From assembly GCA_904374465.1 (NCBI GenBank), contig CAJFFY010000002.1, positions 1-64,000 on the forward strand: DNA of 64,000 nt, given 5' to 3'. A program made the position numbers and the translations under genes. Every line of letters begins with the position of its first letter. Positions within the stretch are counted from its first letter, which is position 1. Origin of the DNA: an uncultured Subdoligranulum sp. (GTDB lineage Bacteria; Bacillota; Clostridia; Oscillospirales; Ruminococcaceae). The notes beneath the pieces were generated by a model, which was given only the letters and a program-made list of their open reading frames with translations, had not been told where the DNA came from and ran no database searches. Below are positions 8,005 through 16,372 of the stretch, piece after piece.

Positions 8005-9132
8005 TCAGGCCAGCACTTCGCCTTTGCGAATTACCTTGACGATGTTGAGTTCCTCGTCCGCCAGAATCACATTGCCCCAACGGCCCGGTTCCAGGCTGCC
8101 GTAGTCGGCGTCGATGCCGATGCTGCGGGCGGGGTTCAGGCTGGCGGCGCGCACGGCACTGGCCAGCGGCACCCCCATCTCCCGCACGGCATGTTTCATG
8201 CAGTCGTACAGACAGGTGGCACTGCCGGCGATGGTGCCGGGGTGCTCGGTCAAGGTGGCGCGGGGACCGCGTACCGTGACAGCCTGTCCGCCCAGGGAAT
8301 ACTGGCCGTCGGGCAGACCGCAGGCCATCATGCTGTCGGCGATCAGGATTACGTGGTCATCCCCGAAGGTGCGGAAGGTAAACCGCACCACGGCGGGATG
8401 GATGTGTACACCGTCGGTGATCAGTTCCACTTCGGCGCCCTCTTCCAGTGCAGCGATGATGGGACCGGGGGCACGATGGGTGATACCGGGCATGGCGTTG
8501 TACAGGTGGGTCATGTGGGAGGCACCGGCGGCAAAGGCGGCCTTGGCCGTATCGTAGTCGGCGCAGGTATGGGCAATGGAGATGCGCACCTCATTGTGGC
8601 AGGCTTTGATGAAGTCCAGGTTGCCCGGTTCCTCGGGGGCAATGTCCACCAGGCGGATCAGCCCGCCGCTGCGCTCCTGCAGGCGGCGGAACATCCCGGG
8701 ATCGGCAGCCATCACATACTTGGGGTTCTGGGCGCCCACCTTGTCGGGGCTGATGTAGGGCCCTTCCATGTTGATACCCACCAGATCAGCGCCGCGCTCG
8801 TTTTTGTGGGCAGCGGCCACGTCCATGATCCCGTTGAGGATTTCCTCGTTGAAGGTCATGGTGGCAGGGCAGATGGCCAGCACACCCTTGCTGGCTTCGA
8901 AATCGGCGATGGCCTGCAGGCCGGCCTCGTCGGCGTCACAGAAATCGTGGCCCACGGCACCGTGGAAATGGATATCCACCAGACCGGGCAGGGCATAGGC
9001 CCCCTGGGCGTCCACGATCTCCTCGTCGGCCAGGGGGGCGGCACCGAAGACGATGCGGCCGTCACGGATCACCAGATCCTTTTCCACAAACTGGCCGTTC
9101 AGGGTAAATACCTTTGCATTGCGGATAATCAT
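8005..9132 (-). CDS. nagA: N-acetylglucosamine-6-phosphate deacetylase
   Basis: Removes acetate from GlcNAc-6-P to give glucosamine-6-P, in the cytoplasm. The 375-residue amidohydrolase has a metal-binding HFHGAVGHDF start motif at about residues 54-63, NMEGPYISPDKVGAQ (metal glutamate), HLYNAMPGITHR and a late LIADSM (catalytic aspartate). Length is normal. It follows nagB after a 17-nt gap and is transcribed in the same direction, so the two form one amino-sugar operon. Confidence 0.95.
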   Translation of the reverse strand: MIIRNAKVFTLNGQFVEKDLVIRDGRIVFGAAPLADEEIVDAQGAYALPGLVDIHFHGAVGHDFCDADEAGLQAIADFEASKGVLAICPATMTFNEEILNGIMDVAAAHKNERGADLVGINMEGPYISPDKVGAQNPKYVMAADPGMFRRLQERSGGLIRLVDIAPEEPGNLDFIKACHNEVRISIAHTCADYDTAKAAFAAGASHMTHLYNAMPGITHRAPGPIIAALEEGAEVELITDGVHIHPAVVRFTFRTFGDDHVILIADSMMACGLPDGQYSLGGQAVTVRGPRATLTEHPGTIAGSATCLYDCMKHAVREMGVPLASAVRAASLNPARSIGIDADYGSLEPGRWGNVILADEELNIVKVIRKGEVLA

Positions 9133-9149
9133 AGTTGCTCCTCCTGCCC

Positions 9150-9878
9150 TCAGATCAGGCTCAGGGCTTCCTCGTCGCCAACCAGAATGAAGTCGGGGTG
9201 CATCTGCAGGATGCTGGCGGGCACCTCCGGCGTGACGGGGCCAAAGAAAGCCTTCTTGACGATCTCTGCCTTGTCCTTGCCGTTGGCCACCATCAGGACC
9301 TTGCGGGCCTGCATGATGGTCTTGATACCCATGGTGTAGGCCTGTTTGGGAACCAGGTCCTCGTTGCCCTCAAAGAAGCGCTTGTTGGCTTCGATGGTCT
9401 CGGGCTTCAGGTCCACGCAATGGGTGCCCAGCTCGAAAGCTTCTCCCGGCTCGTTGAAGCCGATGTGGCCGTCATGACCGATGCCCAGCAGCTGCAGGTC
9501 AATGCCGCCCACCCGTTTGATCACATAGTCGTAGCGGGCGCATTCGGCCTCGGCGTCCATGTTGGTACCGTCGGGCAGGTTGATGGCGGCGGGGTTAATG
9601 TTGACCAGGTCAAACAGGTTGCGGTGCATGAAGCTCCAGTAGCTTTCCGCGTGCTCCCGGGGCAGGCCACGGTATTCATCCAGGTTGACGGTGGTCACTT
9701 CGGAAAAGTCCAGGTCACCCTTGTTGTACCACTCCACCAGCTGCTTGTAGGTGCCCACGGGGGTGCCACCGGTAGCCAGACCCAGCACACAGTTGGGCTT
9801 CATGATCACCTGGGCCGAAATGATGTTGGCGGCCTTGCGGGACATATCATAGTAATCTTTTGCACGGATAATTTTCAT
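9150..9878 (-). CDS. nagB: Glucosamine-6-phosphate deaminase
   Basis: Converts glucosamine-6-P to fructose-6-P and ammonia. The 242-residue product shows GLATGGTPVGTYKQL, NLDEYRGLP and the catalytic GIGHDGHIGFNEPG. It matches the shorter Bacillus NagB rather than the 266-residue E. coli form, which has an extra allosteric tail. A strong AGGAGG site lies upstream. It is first in the operon with nagA; the neighbouring PTS permease probably delivers the phosphorylated sugar. Confidence 0.96.
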   Translation of the reverse strand: MKIIRAKDYYDMSRKAANIISAQVIMKPNCVLGLATGGTPVGTYKQLVEWYNKGDLDFSEVTTVNLDEYRGLPREHAESYWSFMHRNLFDLVNINPAAINLPDGTNMDAEAECARYDYVIKRVGGIDLQLLGIGHDGHIGFNEPGEAFELGTHCVDLKPETIEANKRFFEGNEDLVPKQAYTMGIKTIMQARKVLMVANGKDKAEIVKKAFFGPVTPEVPASILQMHPDFILVGDEEALSLI

Positions 9879-9931
9879 AGGGAAAAACCTCCTGACAATG
9901 GCGGGAAAAAGATCCCCGCTTTCTTACACAC

Positions 9932-9937
9932 ATTATA
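9932..9937 (-). promoter_or_regulatory. -10 box upstream of nagB
   Basis: A consensus TATAAT on the minus strand lies 54 nt upstream of the nagB start. No convincing -35 hexamer is present at 16-18 nt, so an activator or an extended -10 may be involved. Confidence 0.35.
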
Positions 9938-9980
9938 ACACGGTTGAGTACAACAAGCAGCCATCGGTGGCATGCTTTTT

Positions 9981-10022
9981 TCAAAATAAAGGCCGGGGAC
10001 AGGCATTGCGCCCGCCCCCGGC
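9981..10022 (-). terminator. Terminator of the PTS permease gene
   Basis: Read on the minus strand, a GCCGGGG/CCCCGGC stem (outer arms 10016-10022 and 9992-9998) is followed by TTTATTTTGA. It separates the PTS transcript from nagB. Confidence 0.75.
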
Positions 10023-10073
10023 GGAGGTTAGATAAAGGGAACCAGAACCTTTATCCCGGCGCTGTAAGAGAGC

Positions 10074-11549
10074 TTACAGCATTTTCTTCAATTCGTCGTA
10101 GACAAACTGGACCTTGGGGCCGATGACGACCTGGCAGGCGTTCTTGCTGGGACGAATGACACCGGCAGCACCGGCGGCCTTGACGGCCTTCTCGTTCACA
10201 GCGGTGCTGTCCTTGACTTCGAAGCGCAGACGAGTGGCGCAGTAGTCAACGTTGGTGACGTTGCCCTTGCCACCGATGGCGGCCAGAACGCCGCTGGCGA
10301 TGGTGGTGAAGTCATTGTTGGCCAGGGTGATGTTGGCCTCGGCAGCTTCGGTGTCCTCATCCTCGCGGCCCGGCGTCACCAGGTTGAACTTGGTGATGGC
10401 GAAGCGGAAGACCACGTAGAAGACGATGAAAGCGGCAATGCCCAGAGGAATGATCATCAAGGTCTTGGCATGAGCCGGCAGGGAAGCGGAGAAGACCAGG
10501 TCAGTGGCACCGGCAGAGAACATGAAGCCGGCGCGGAAACCAACGTAGTAGGTGATGACGGAGAAGATGCCGTACAGGATGGCGTACACAACGTACAGGG
10601 GGAAGCACAGGAACATGAAGCCGAACTCGAAGGGCTCGGTAACGCCGCAAACGAAGGCGCAGATGGCGGCGGAGGTCACCAGACCGATGGCAGCCTTCTT
10701 GTTCTTGGCGGTGTGGACCATCGCCAGGGCAGCGCCGGGGATACCGAACATCATGCAGGGGAAGAAGCCGGACATGTACATGCCGAGGCTCCAGTTGACA
10801 CCGTTCTGACCGGTGACGTCACCGGCCCAGTAGTGGGTCAGGTCGCCCAGGCCGATGGTATCGAACCAGAAGACGTTGTTCAGGGCGTGATGCAGACCGG
10901 TGGGGATCAGCAGGCGGTTGAAGAAGGCGTACAGACCGGCGCCAACGCCGCCCAGGCTGACGATGCCGTCGCCCAGCATAACCAGCAGGTTGAAGATGAT
11001 GGGCCAGACAAACAGCAGGATGACGGAAACCACGATGGAAACCAGACCGGTCACAATGGCAACGCAGCGCTTGCCGCTGAAGAAGGCCAGCCAGTCAGGC
11101 AGCTGGACACTCTTGAACTTGTTGTAGCAGGTGGAACCGACGATGGCAGCCAGGATGCCGATGAAGGCGTTGCCGGCGATCTTGCTGAACGCGATGTAGT
11201 CGACGCTGCCCTCTTCCAGGGTGCGGACGGCACCCACCACAGCGGGGCTCAGCAGCTGAGTCATCATCAGGTAGCTGACCAGGCCCGCCAGACCCGCGGT
11301 GCCGTCATGGTCATCGGACAGGCCCACGGCAGCGCCCACAGCGAACAGCCAGGCCATATTGTCGATCAGGGCGCCGCCGGCCTTGATCAGGATGAAACCG
11401 GCCGTGTAAGCAAAGCCGGTGGTGGCGCCTTCAGCACCCATGGCGGCCGGAGCCAACGCGTAGCCCAGGCCCATGAGAATGCCGCAGACAGGAAGCGCGG
11501 CGACAGGCAGCATCAATGCCTTGCCGAGCTTTTGCAGATACTTCATCAT
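10074..11549 (-). CDS. PTS glucose/N-acetylglucosamine-type transporter, EIICB
   Basis: Membrane permease that imports and phosphorylates a hexose. The 491-residue product begins with an EIIC domain of about ten hydrophobic segments (residues 1-385, including GLHHALNNVFWFDTIG and GVTEPFEFGFMF). It ends with an EIIB domain whose phosphorylated cysteine lies in NVDYCATRLRFEVKD (about residue 430). No EIIA domain is fused, so a separate EIIA is needed. Placement beside nagB-nagA suggests GlcNAc, but glucose cannot be excluded. Confidence 0.9.
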   Translation of the reverse strand: MMKYLQKLGKALMLPVAALPVCGILMGLGYALAPAAMGAEGATTGFAYTAGFILIKAGGALIDNMAWLFAVGAAVGLSDDHDGTAGLAGLVSYLMMTQLLSPAVVGAVRTLEEGSVDYIAFSKIAGNAFIGILAAIVGSTCYNKFKSVQLPDWLAFFSGKRCVAIVTGLVSIVVSVILLFVWPIIFNLLVMLGDGIVSLGGVGAGLYAFFNRLLIPTGLHHALNNVFWFDTIGLGDLTHYWAGDVTGQNGVNWSLGMYMSGFFPCMMFGIPGAALAMVHTAKNKKAAIGLVTSAAICAFVCGVTEPFEFGFMFLCFPLYVVYAILYGIFSVITYYVGFRAGFMFSAGATDLVFSASLPAHAKTLMIIPLGIAAFIVFYVVFRFAITKFNLVTPGREDEDTEAAEANITLANNDFTTIASGVLAAIGGKGNVTNVDYCATRLRFEVKDSTAVNEKAVKAAGAAGVIRPSKNACQVVIGPKVQFVYDELKKML

Positions 11550-11813
11550 AAAAGCATTCCTCCAAAATATAGATGGATTCCTCTAACGGGGCGGCAGTCG
11601 TTCTGGTTCCTTCGATTGCACACCTTGTTGTTTTTATATTAACACATTCTTCACAAAAAAGAAAGCAAATTTATACGATTTGGCGAAAAACCGAAAAAAG
11701 CTCTTTAAAATTGGTCAAAATGTGAATAAATCAAAGAATATTGCTCAAAAAATTACAAAATCAAAACAAGAAAATGAAAGTTATTTTTATAACGGCGCGA
11801 AAAAGCGTCCGCT

Positions 11814-11841
11814 ATAAAAATTGCCTGCCCCAGGGGCAGGC
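11814..11841 (-). terminator. Terminator of thiT
   Basis: On the minus strand a perfect GCCTGCCC/GGGCAGGC stem with a 3-nt loop is followed by an AATTTTTAT tract, just after the thiT stop. The rest of the roughly 300-nt gap to the PTS start is AT-rich and should hold the PTS promoter; I could not assign its boxes. Confidence 0.85.
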
Positions 11842-11854
11842 GTTTAAGCAGGAA

Positions 11855-12418
11855 TCAATTTTGGGCGTCAAACAGATTGGGGGCGGCTTTACAGATCAGC
11901 ACAGCCGCCACAGTGGTCAGAATGGTTTCGGGCAGCATGTAGCTTCCGTTGTAGGTCAGGCTGTAGATCCAGGCGGGCAGGCCATCGCTCAGGTTACCCC
12001 AGATCAGCACGCCGGACAGGAAGCTGCACAGGAACCGCAGGACACAAACCGCAGCGGTGCCCACGGCAATGCCCAGCGTGCGGTTGGCAAAGGGTTTGGC
12101 AATGGCACCGGCCAGGCCCAACAGCGTGAAAGCCAGCACGTAGTCCAGCAGGATCATCCCCACCAGCGGCAGCAAACCGGGGGCCGGCGGCGCATAAAAG
12201 CCCAGCAGCATCTGCAGCAGGCTGTTCACAAAACCGGTGAACAGGCCCCATTTGACGCCGTGCCGGAAGGAAATCAGGATGAAGGGCAACATGCTGAACA
12301 GGGTGATGGAACCGCCGTTGGGCAGTTCGTAAATTTTGATGTTCGCCAGGACGGTGCCCAGGGCGATCATCAGGGCGCATTCCACCAGAGTGCGCGTTTT
12401 GGAATAGGTTTTGGACAT
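11855..12418 (-). CDS. thiT: Thiamine ECF transporter substrate-binding subunit
   Basis: S component of an energy-coupling-factor transporter that binds thiamine in the membrane and works with shared EcfA/A'/T proteins encoded elsewhere. The 187-residue product has six hydrophobic segments and the ThiT-type N-terminus (RTLVECALMIALGTVLANIK, then ELPNGGSITLFSMLPF). The specificity call is strengthened by the TPP riboswitch directly upstream. An AGGAGTACC site precedes the ATG. It is monocistronic. Confidence 0.93.
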   Translation of the reverse strand: MSKTYSKTRTLVECALMIALGTVLANIKIYELPNGGSITLFSMLPFILISFRHGVKWGLFTGFVNSLLQMLLGFYAPPAPGLLPLVGMILLDYVLAFTLLGLAGAIAKPFANRTLGIAVGTAAVCVLRFLCSFLSGVLIWGNLSDGLPAWIYSLTYNGSYMLPETILTTVAAVLICKAAPNLFDAQN

Positions 12419-12452
12419 GGATGGTACTCCTCCCGTAAAATACTCGGATCAT

Positions 12453-12487
12453 AAAAACAAGAAAAGCGCCTGCAAACAAGCAGGCGC
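12453..12487 (-). terminator. Attenuator between the TPP riboswitch and thiT
   Basis: On the minus strand GCGCCTG and CAGGCGC pair around an 8-nt loop and are followed by TTTTCTTGTTTTT. It lies after the aptamer and before the coding region, the usual place for transcription termination when TPP is bound. Confidence 0.85.
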
Positions 12488-12502
12488 AAACGCAGCATGA
12501 CA

Positions 12503-12610
12503 GCGATACGGTCAAACTTCCTACGCCGGCATTACCCGGATCAGGTTCAAGGTGACCCGAAGCGGCGGTTTGCTTCGATCTCAGCCGAGGATGCCCCTCA
12601 GCGCCCCTGT
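12503..12610 (-). ncRNA. TPP riboswitch (THI element)
   Basis: Read on the minus strand it contains the hallmark blocks of the TPP aptamer in the right order: GGGGCGCTGAGG, GGCTGAGATC, a variable P3 hairpin (GAAGC...GCTTC), then TGAACCTGATCCGGGTAATG and CCGGCGTAGGAAG. It precedes the attenuator and thiT, so thiamine uptake is expected to be shut off when thiamine pyrophosphate is abundant. Confidence 0.95.
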
Positions 12611-12625
12611 TTTTATGTCCGTTTA

Positions 12626-12655
12626 ACAGTATACACCTTGGCAGGTGTTTGTCAA
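12626..12655 (-). promoter_or_regulatory. Promoter of the thiT riboswitch transcript
   Basis: Minus-strand TTGACA (12650-12655) and TACTGT (12626-12631) with an 18-nt spacer place the transcription start just before the aptamer. Confidence 0.6.
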
Positions 12656-12916
12656 GCAAGAATGCAAAAATGCGGCAATCGGGTCGTGTTTTTTTTGTCT
12701 GCTTCCCTATATATAATAAGGTACAGAAGGTGGAAGACTGAAAAAAATGCCGGTGCTGACGGTGCCACAAGGGATGGGGGAGCACTTTGCAAGAACCACC
12801 AGATGGCAGAAAAAATGGAAGAAAACGGTTTGCTTTTGGTGGAAGTGTGCTGTAAGCGCGTGAAAAAATTGTTAAAAATTTACAGGAAAAACCTGCTTTT
12901 TTGGCGGGTTCCCCAC

Positions 12917-12946
12917 TTGCGGTGGCAGAGTCATTCGTGCTATGAT
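12917..12946 (+). promoter_or_regulatory. Possible promoter of the GH25 gene
   Basis: TTGCGG (12917-12922), an 18-nt spacer and TATGAT (12941-12946) lie 55 nt before the start. I see no gene or other clear signal in the preceding 12660-12910 stretch. Confidence 0.35.
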
Positions 12947-13000
12947 TCTATACATAGTGTTATAGCGTCTGTTTTTTCTGAGTGAAATGGTGAGGTAAGG

Positions 13001-15121
13001 ATGTTCAACAAGCGCAATCCCATGAAGTATTTTTCCGGCAACGCCTTTGCGCGGCTGCCTTTGTACAAATTGGTTGCGGGTGGTTCTGCGGCGGTCTTGA
13101 CGGCCAGTATCGGATTGGGAGTGTTTGCGGCCTCCTTCACCCCGATGGCTGCGCCGGAACCCGCCCCGGAACCCACGCCCGCGCCGGTGGTTACGCCGAC
13201 GCCCACTCCGGAACCGACTCCCGAACCGGCCAAGGAACTGTTGGCCGACGTGAGTGTGGTCCAGCAGGATGTGGGTGTGCAGCTCTATACGCTGGCGGAA
13301 CAGACGGAAGAAAGCGCCGCCACCCCGGAACCCACGCCCCAGGACGATCAGGGAGAGGAGACTTCCGATAAAGTGCCTCTGCTGGGCGTGGAAGCCACCA
13401 TCACGCTGACCGATGGGGAAGGGCAGACCACCGACTATGCGCTGGATACCGAGACCGGTACCGCCCTGGCGGAGGATGTGGACCCCGGCGAGTACACGGT
13501 AACGGTACAGCCCATCGAGGGGTATCTGGTGCCGGAGAGCACCACCGTGACGGTACAGGAAAAAGTTGTGTATAAAGCGGACGTGGAAGCCGTCAAGGAA
13601 AAGATTGTCCAGGCCAGCGAGGTCAACGAGAGCGCCGAGGATTCTGCGGTCAACACGGCCGGTGCCGCCCCCATCGCTGAAGAAGTGACGGATACGGTCC
13701 AGTACGCCGAGAGCGACAAGCAGGAAACGGGCAAGACCACCACCTACACGGCCAAGCTGAGCAGCAGCGGTCATCTGTTGCTGAAAGACGGTACCGAAAC
13801 CGCCTACCTGCCGGTCTATAAGGATGGCACCCAGGAACTGATCGGCGCCAAGCGGGACAGCAGCTATGCCCCCAACAGCGCCATGTCCGTCTGGCTGCCC
13901 GGTGCGGCGGATTCCATTGTCAATCTGGGCAGCACCGGGCGGACCATGAGCATGGCCCACCGCACCGATGCCAATCCGGAAGTGGTGATGCTGGAAGAAA
14001 CAGCTTCCCCGGCACCGGCAGAAAGTGGCAGCGAAACGACGACGCCCGCGCCTACGGCGGAGCAAACGGCCACTCCGGCACCCACGCAGGAACCCACCCC
14101 GGTTCCTACGCCGGAAGCAACGCCTACCCCTGCCCCGACGCCGGAAGTGACCCCCACTCCGGTGCCCACCCAGGCACCGACCCCCACGCCCACCCCGGTG
14201 CCGACACCGGAGGTGACCCCTACGCCGGTACCCACCCAGACGCCGACCCCCACCCCGGTACCCACCCAGACGCCGACCCCCACCCCGGTGGTGACGCCGG
14301 CGCCGACGCCCAACGACCCCACCGCCTCCTTCCCGGAGAAAATCGAGGCCAGCGCGCTGGAGGGGTACGGGTTTGATGTGACCTCCAGCGAAAAGACCGA
14401 ATATGTCTACACCGGCTGGCAGGAAATTGACGGGGCTACATATTACTACGATCCCGCCACCCATGAGCCGGTCACCGGCAACCAGGTCATCCAGGGCGAT
14501 GTGTACACCTTCGGTGCCGACGGCGCGCTCAACCGCACTTCCCGCGGCATTGACGTGTCCAAGTTCCAGGGAACCATCGACTGGAACGCCGTTAAAGCGG
14601 ACGGCATCACCTTCGCCATCATCCGCTGCGGATACCGCGGTTACGGCACGGGCGCTCTGGTGGAGGATTCCACCTATCGGCGCAACATCCAGGGAGCCAT
14701 CAATGCGGGTCTCAAGGTGGGCGTTTACTTCTACAGCCAGGCCATTAACGAGGCCGAGGCGGTGGAGGAAGCCAGCATGGTGCTGAGCCTGGTCAGCGGT
14801 TATTCGCTGCCGCTGGGCGTCTACTATGATACCGAGTCGGTGGCCGGCGGCCGTGCCAACAGCATCAGTGCCGCCGAGCGCACGGCCTGTGCGGTGGCTT
14901 TCTGCGAGACCATCCGCAATGCCGGATACCGTGCCGGTGTGTACTCCTACGCCAGCTGGTTCTACAACGCGCTGAACTTTGCCAACATCAGCAAGTACAA
15001 CATCTGGATCGCCCAGTATCGCGATACCCTCAGCTTCAGCTACAAGTACAACATCTGGCAATATACCGGTTCCGGCCGTGTCAATGGCATTTCCACGGCG
15101 GTGGATATGAACATCGGCTGA
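13001..15121 (+). CDS. Surface-anchored GH25 muramidase with Pro/Thr-rich linkers
   Basis: Predicted cell-wall hydrolase that cleaves the MurNAc-GlcNAc bond. The 706-residue product has a membrane anchor or signal segment at about residues 25-48, a PTPEP-rich stretch, a CnaB/SpaA-like beta-sandwich at about 128-196, a long PTPTP linker at about 345-440, a cell-wall-binding repeat (YTGWQEIDGATYYYD, about 467-510) and a C-terminal GH25 domain. The GH25 domain carries RGIDVSKFQGTIDW and YYDTES (active-site acids). An AGGTAAGG site lies upstream. Likely a housekeeping wall-remodelling enzyme rather than a phage lysin, because of its long surface architecture and chromosomal context. Confidence 0.9.
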   Translation: MFNKRNPMKYFSGNAFARLPLYKLVAGGSAAVLTASIGLGVFAASFTPMAAPEPAPEPTPAPVVTPTPTPEPTPEPAKELLADVSVVQQDVGVQLYTLAEQTEESAATPEPTPQDDQGEETSDKVPLLGVEATITLTDGEGQTTDYALDTETGTALAEDVDPGEYTVTVQPIEGYLVPESTTVTVQEKVVYKADVEAVKEKIVQASEVNESAEDSAVNTAGAAPIAEEVTDTVQYAESDKQETGKTTTYTAKLSSSGHLLLKDGTETAYLPVYKDGTQELIGAKRDSSYAPNSAMSVWLPGAADSIVNLGSTGRTMSMAHRTDANPEVVMLEETASPAPAESGSETTTPAPTAEQTATPAPTQEPTPVPTPEATPTPAPTPEVTPTPVPTQAPTPTPTPVPTPEVTPTPVPTQTPTPTPVPTQTPTPTPVVTPAPTPNDPTASFPEKIEASALEGYGFDVTSSEKTEYVYTGWQEIDGATYYYDPATHEPVTGNQVIQGDVYTFGADGALNRTSRGIDVSKFQGTIDWNAVKADGITFAIIRCGYRGYGTGALVEDSTYRRNIQGAINAGLKVGVYFYSQAINEAEAVEEASMVLSLVSGYSLPLGVYYDTESVAGGRANSISAAERTACAVAFCETIRNAGYRAGVYSYASWFYNALNFANISKYNIWIAQYRDTLSFSYKYNIWQYTGSGRVNGISTAVDMNIG

Positions 15122-15134
15122 TATCCAAACGTTG

Positions 15135-15171
15135 AGGCGGCGGCCCGCAAACAGGGGCCGCCGCCTTTTTT
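15135..15171 (+). terminator. Terminator after the GH25 gene
   Basis: A 12-bp stem AGGCGGCGGCCC/GGGCCGCCGCCT is followed by six T residues. Confidence 0.92.
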
Positions 15172-15198
15172 ACAAAATCTTCCACAGGAGGCAGTGCT

Positions 15199-16320
15199 AT
15201 GCCGCAAAAACGCAATTATGGGATCGACCTGCTGCGCATCGTCAGTATGTTGCTGGTGGTCGTTCTGCATACCGAGGGGCACGGGGGCATCCTGGAGGCT
15301 GCGCAGGATCATACGGTGTACTGGGCATACCTGCCGGAAGCCTTTGCCTACTGTGCGGTGAACTGCTATGGATTGATTTCCGGCTATGTGGGCGTGGCGG
15401 CGCGATGGCGTCCGGCCAATCTGATTGCTTTGTGGCTGCAGGTGGCCTTTTACAGTGTGGGGCTCACGGCGCTCTGCGGCATATTGTTGCCTGGCACCGT
15501 CGGTCTGACCGATCTGCTCCATGCGGCCATGCCGGTGACCTACCAGTATGTGGATTACTGGTATTTTACCGCTTACTTCGGATTGTTTTTTCTGATTCCG
15601 TTGCTCAACCACCTGGTACGCACCATGCCGCGACAGCAGCTGCGCCGCATACTGTTTCTGCTGGTGGTGGTGTTTTCGGTATTTCCCACCCTTACGCGGC
15701 ACGATCGTTTCTCCCTGGACAATGGATATACCGTCTGGTGGCTGGCCATCCTCTATCTCTTGGGCGGCTATATCCGGCAGTATAACGCCCTGGCCTGGCT
15801 GCGGGGCCGAAGGGCTCTGGCGGTATATGCGGGGTTCTCCCTGCTCAGCTATGCCTTACAGATGGGACGGGATATCCTGACCCGTCGGGTGTCGTTGTAT
15901 GCCTGGATCGGAGAGCGCTTTTTCGGCGCGCAGATCAGCTGGTTGAACTATCTTTCCCCCACGGTGCTGCTGGCGGCGGTGGGATTGCTGCTCTTCTTCC
16001 GGGGATTGTCACTTTCCCACGGGGTGACCCAGCTGGTGTGCCGCATCTCACCGCTGGCTTTCGGCGTTTATCTCATTCACAACCACCCGCTGATCAGCGA
16101 CCTTCTGATGGAAGATCGGTTTGCCTTCTATGCACTGTTGCCGGGACCGGTTCTGGTACTGGCGGTTTTGTTGACAGCGCTGGGCATTTATCTGATCTGT
16201 ACGCTGCTGGACGGCCTGCGGGCGGCCCTGTTTGCGCGGATCGGCGTGCGACGGTTTTCCGGCTGGTGCGAAGCCAAACTGCGCAGTGGGTTCTGCTGCC
16301 TGGAAAAAACGCAAAAGTAA
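15199..16320 (+). CDS. Acyltransferase 3 family membrane protein
   Basis: Integral membrane O-acyltransferase of the acyltransferase-3 (OafA/YrhL/WecH-like) family, usually acetylating exopolysaccharide, teichoic acid or peptidoglycan sugars. The 373-residue product opens with RNYGIDLLRIVSMLLVVVLH, whose final histidine is the presumed catalytic residue, and has about ten hydrophobic helices. It lacks a fused SGNH domain. The start follows CACAGGAGGC. Specific substrate unknown; proximity to the muramidase hints at the cell surface. Confidence 0.85.
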   Translation: MPQKRNYGIDLLRIVSMLLVVVLHTEGHGGILEAAQDHTVYWAYLPEAFAYCAVNCYGLISGYVGVAARWRPANLIALWLQVAFYSVGLTALCGILLPGTVGLTDLLHAAMPVTYQYVDYWYFTAYFGLFFLIPLLNHLVRTMPRQQLRRILFLLVVVFSVFPTLTRHDRFSLDNGYTVWWLAILYLLGGYIRQYNALAWLRGRRALAVYAGFSLLSYALQMGRDILTRRVSLYAWIGERFFGAQISWLNYLSPTVLLAAVGLLLFFRGLSLSHGVTQLVCRISPLAFGVYLIHNHPLISDLLMEDRFAFYALLPGPVLVLAVLLTALGIYLICTLLDGLRAALFARIGVRRFSGWCEAKLRSGFCCLEKTQK

Positions 16321-16324
16321 CAAT

Positions 16325-16360
16325 AAAACCGGGACGGCCTTGTGGTCGTCCCGGTTTTTT
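16325..16360. terminator. Bidirectional terminator between acyltransferase and proA
   Basis: CCGGGACG/CGTCCCGG stem with AAAA before and TTTTTT after, placed between two convergent genes. Confidence 0.88.
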
Positions 16361-16372
16361 ACGGTAAAAAGA

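Noticed and set aside
7960..9339. Plus-strand frame opposite nagA
   Set aside because: nagA has all family motifs; the opposite frame is a codon-bias shadow.
12660..12910. Possible small genes in the gap before the muramidase
   Set aside because: Short frames starting near 12748 lack ribosome-binding sites and recognisable composition.
12872..15061. Minus-strand frame of Gly/Arg/His repeats opposite the muramidase
   Set aside because: Arises from the Pro/Thr repeat coding of the GH25 protein; no ribosome-binding site.
13001..15121. Muramidase as a prophage endolysin
   Set aside because: It lies 14 kb outside attL, has a membrane anchor and long surface linkers, and is not beside a holin.
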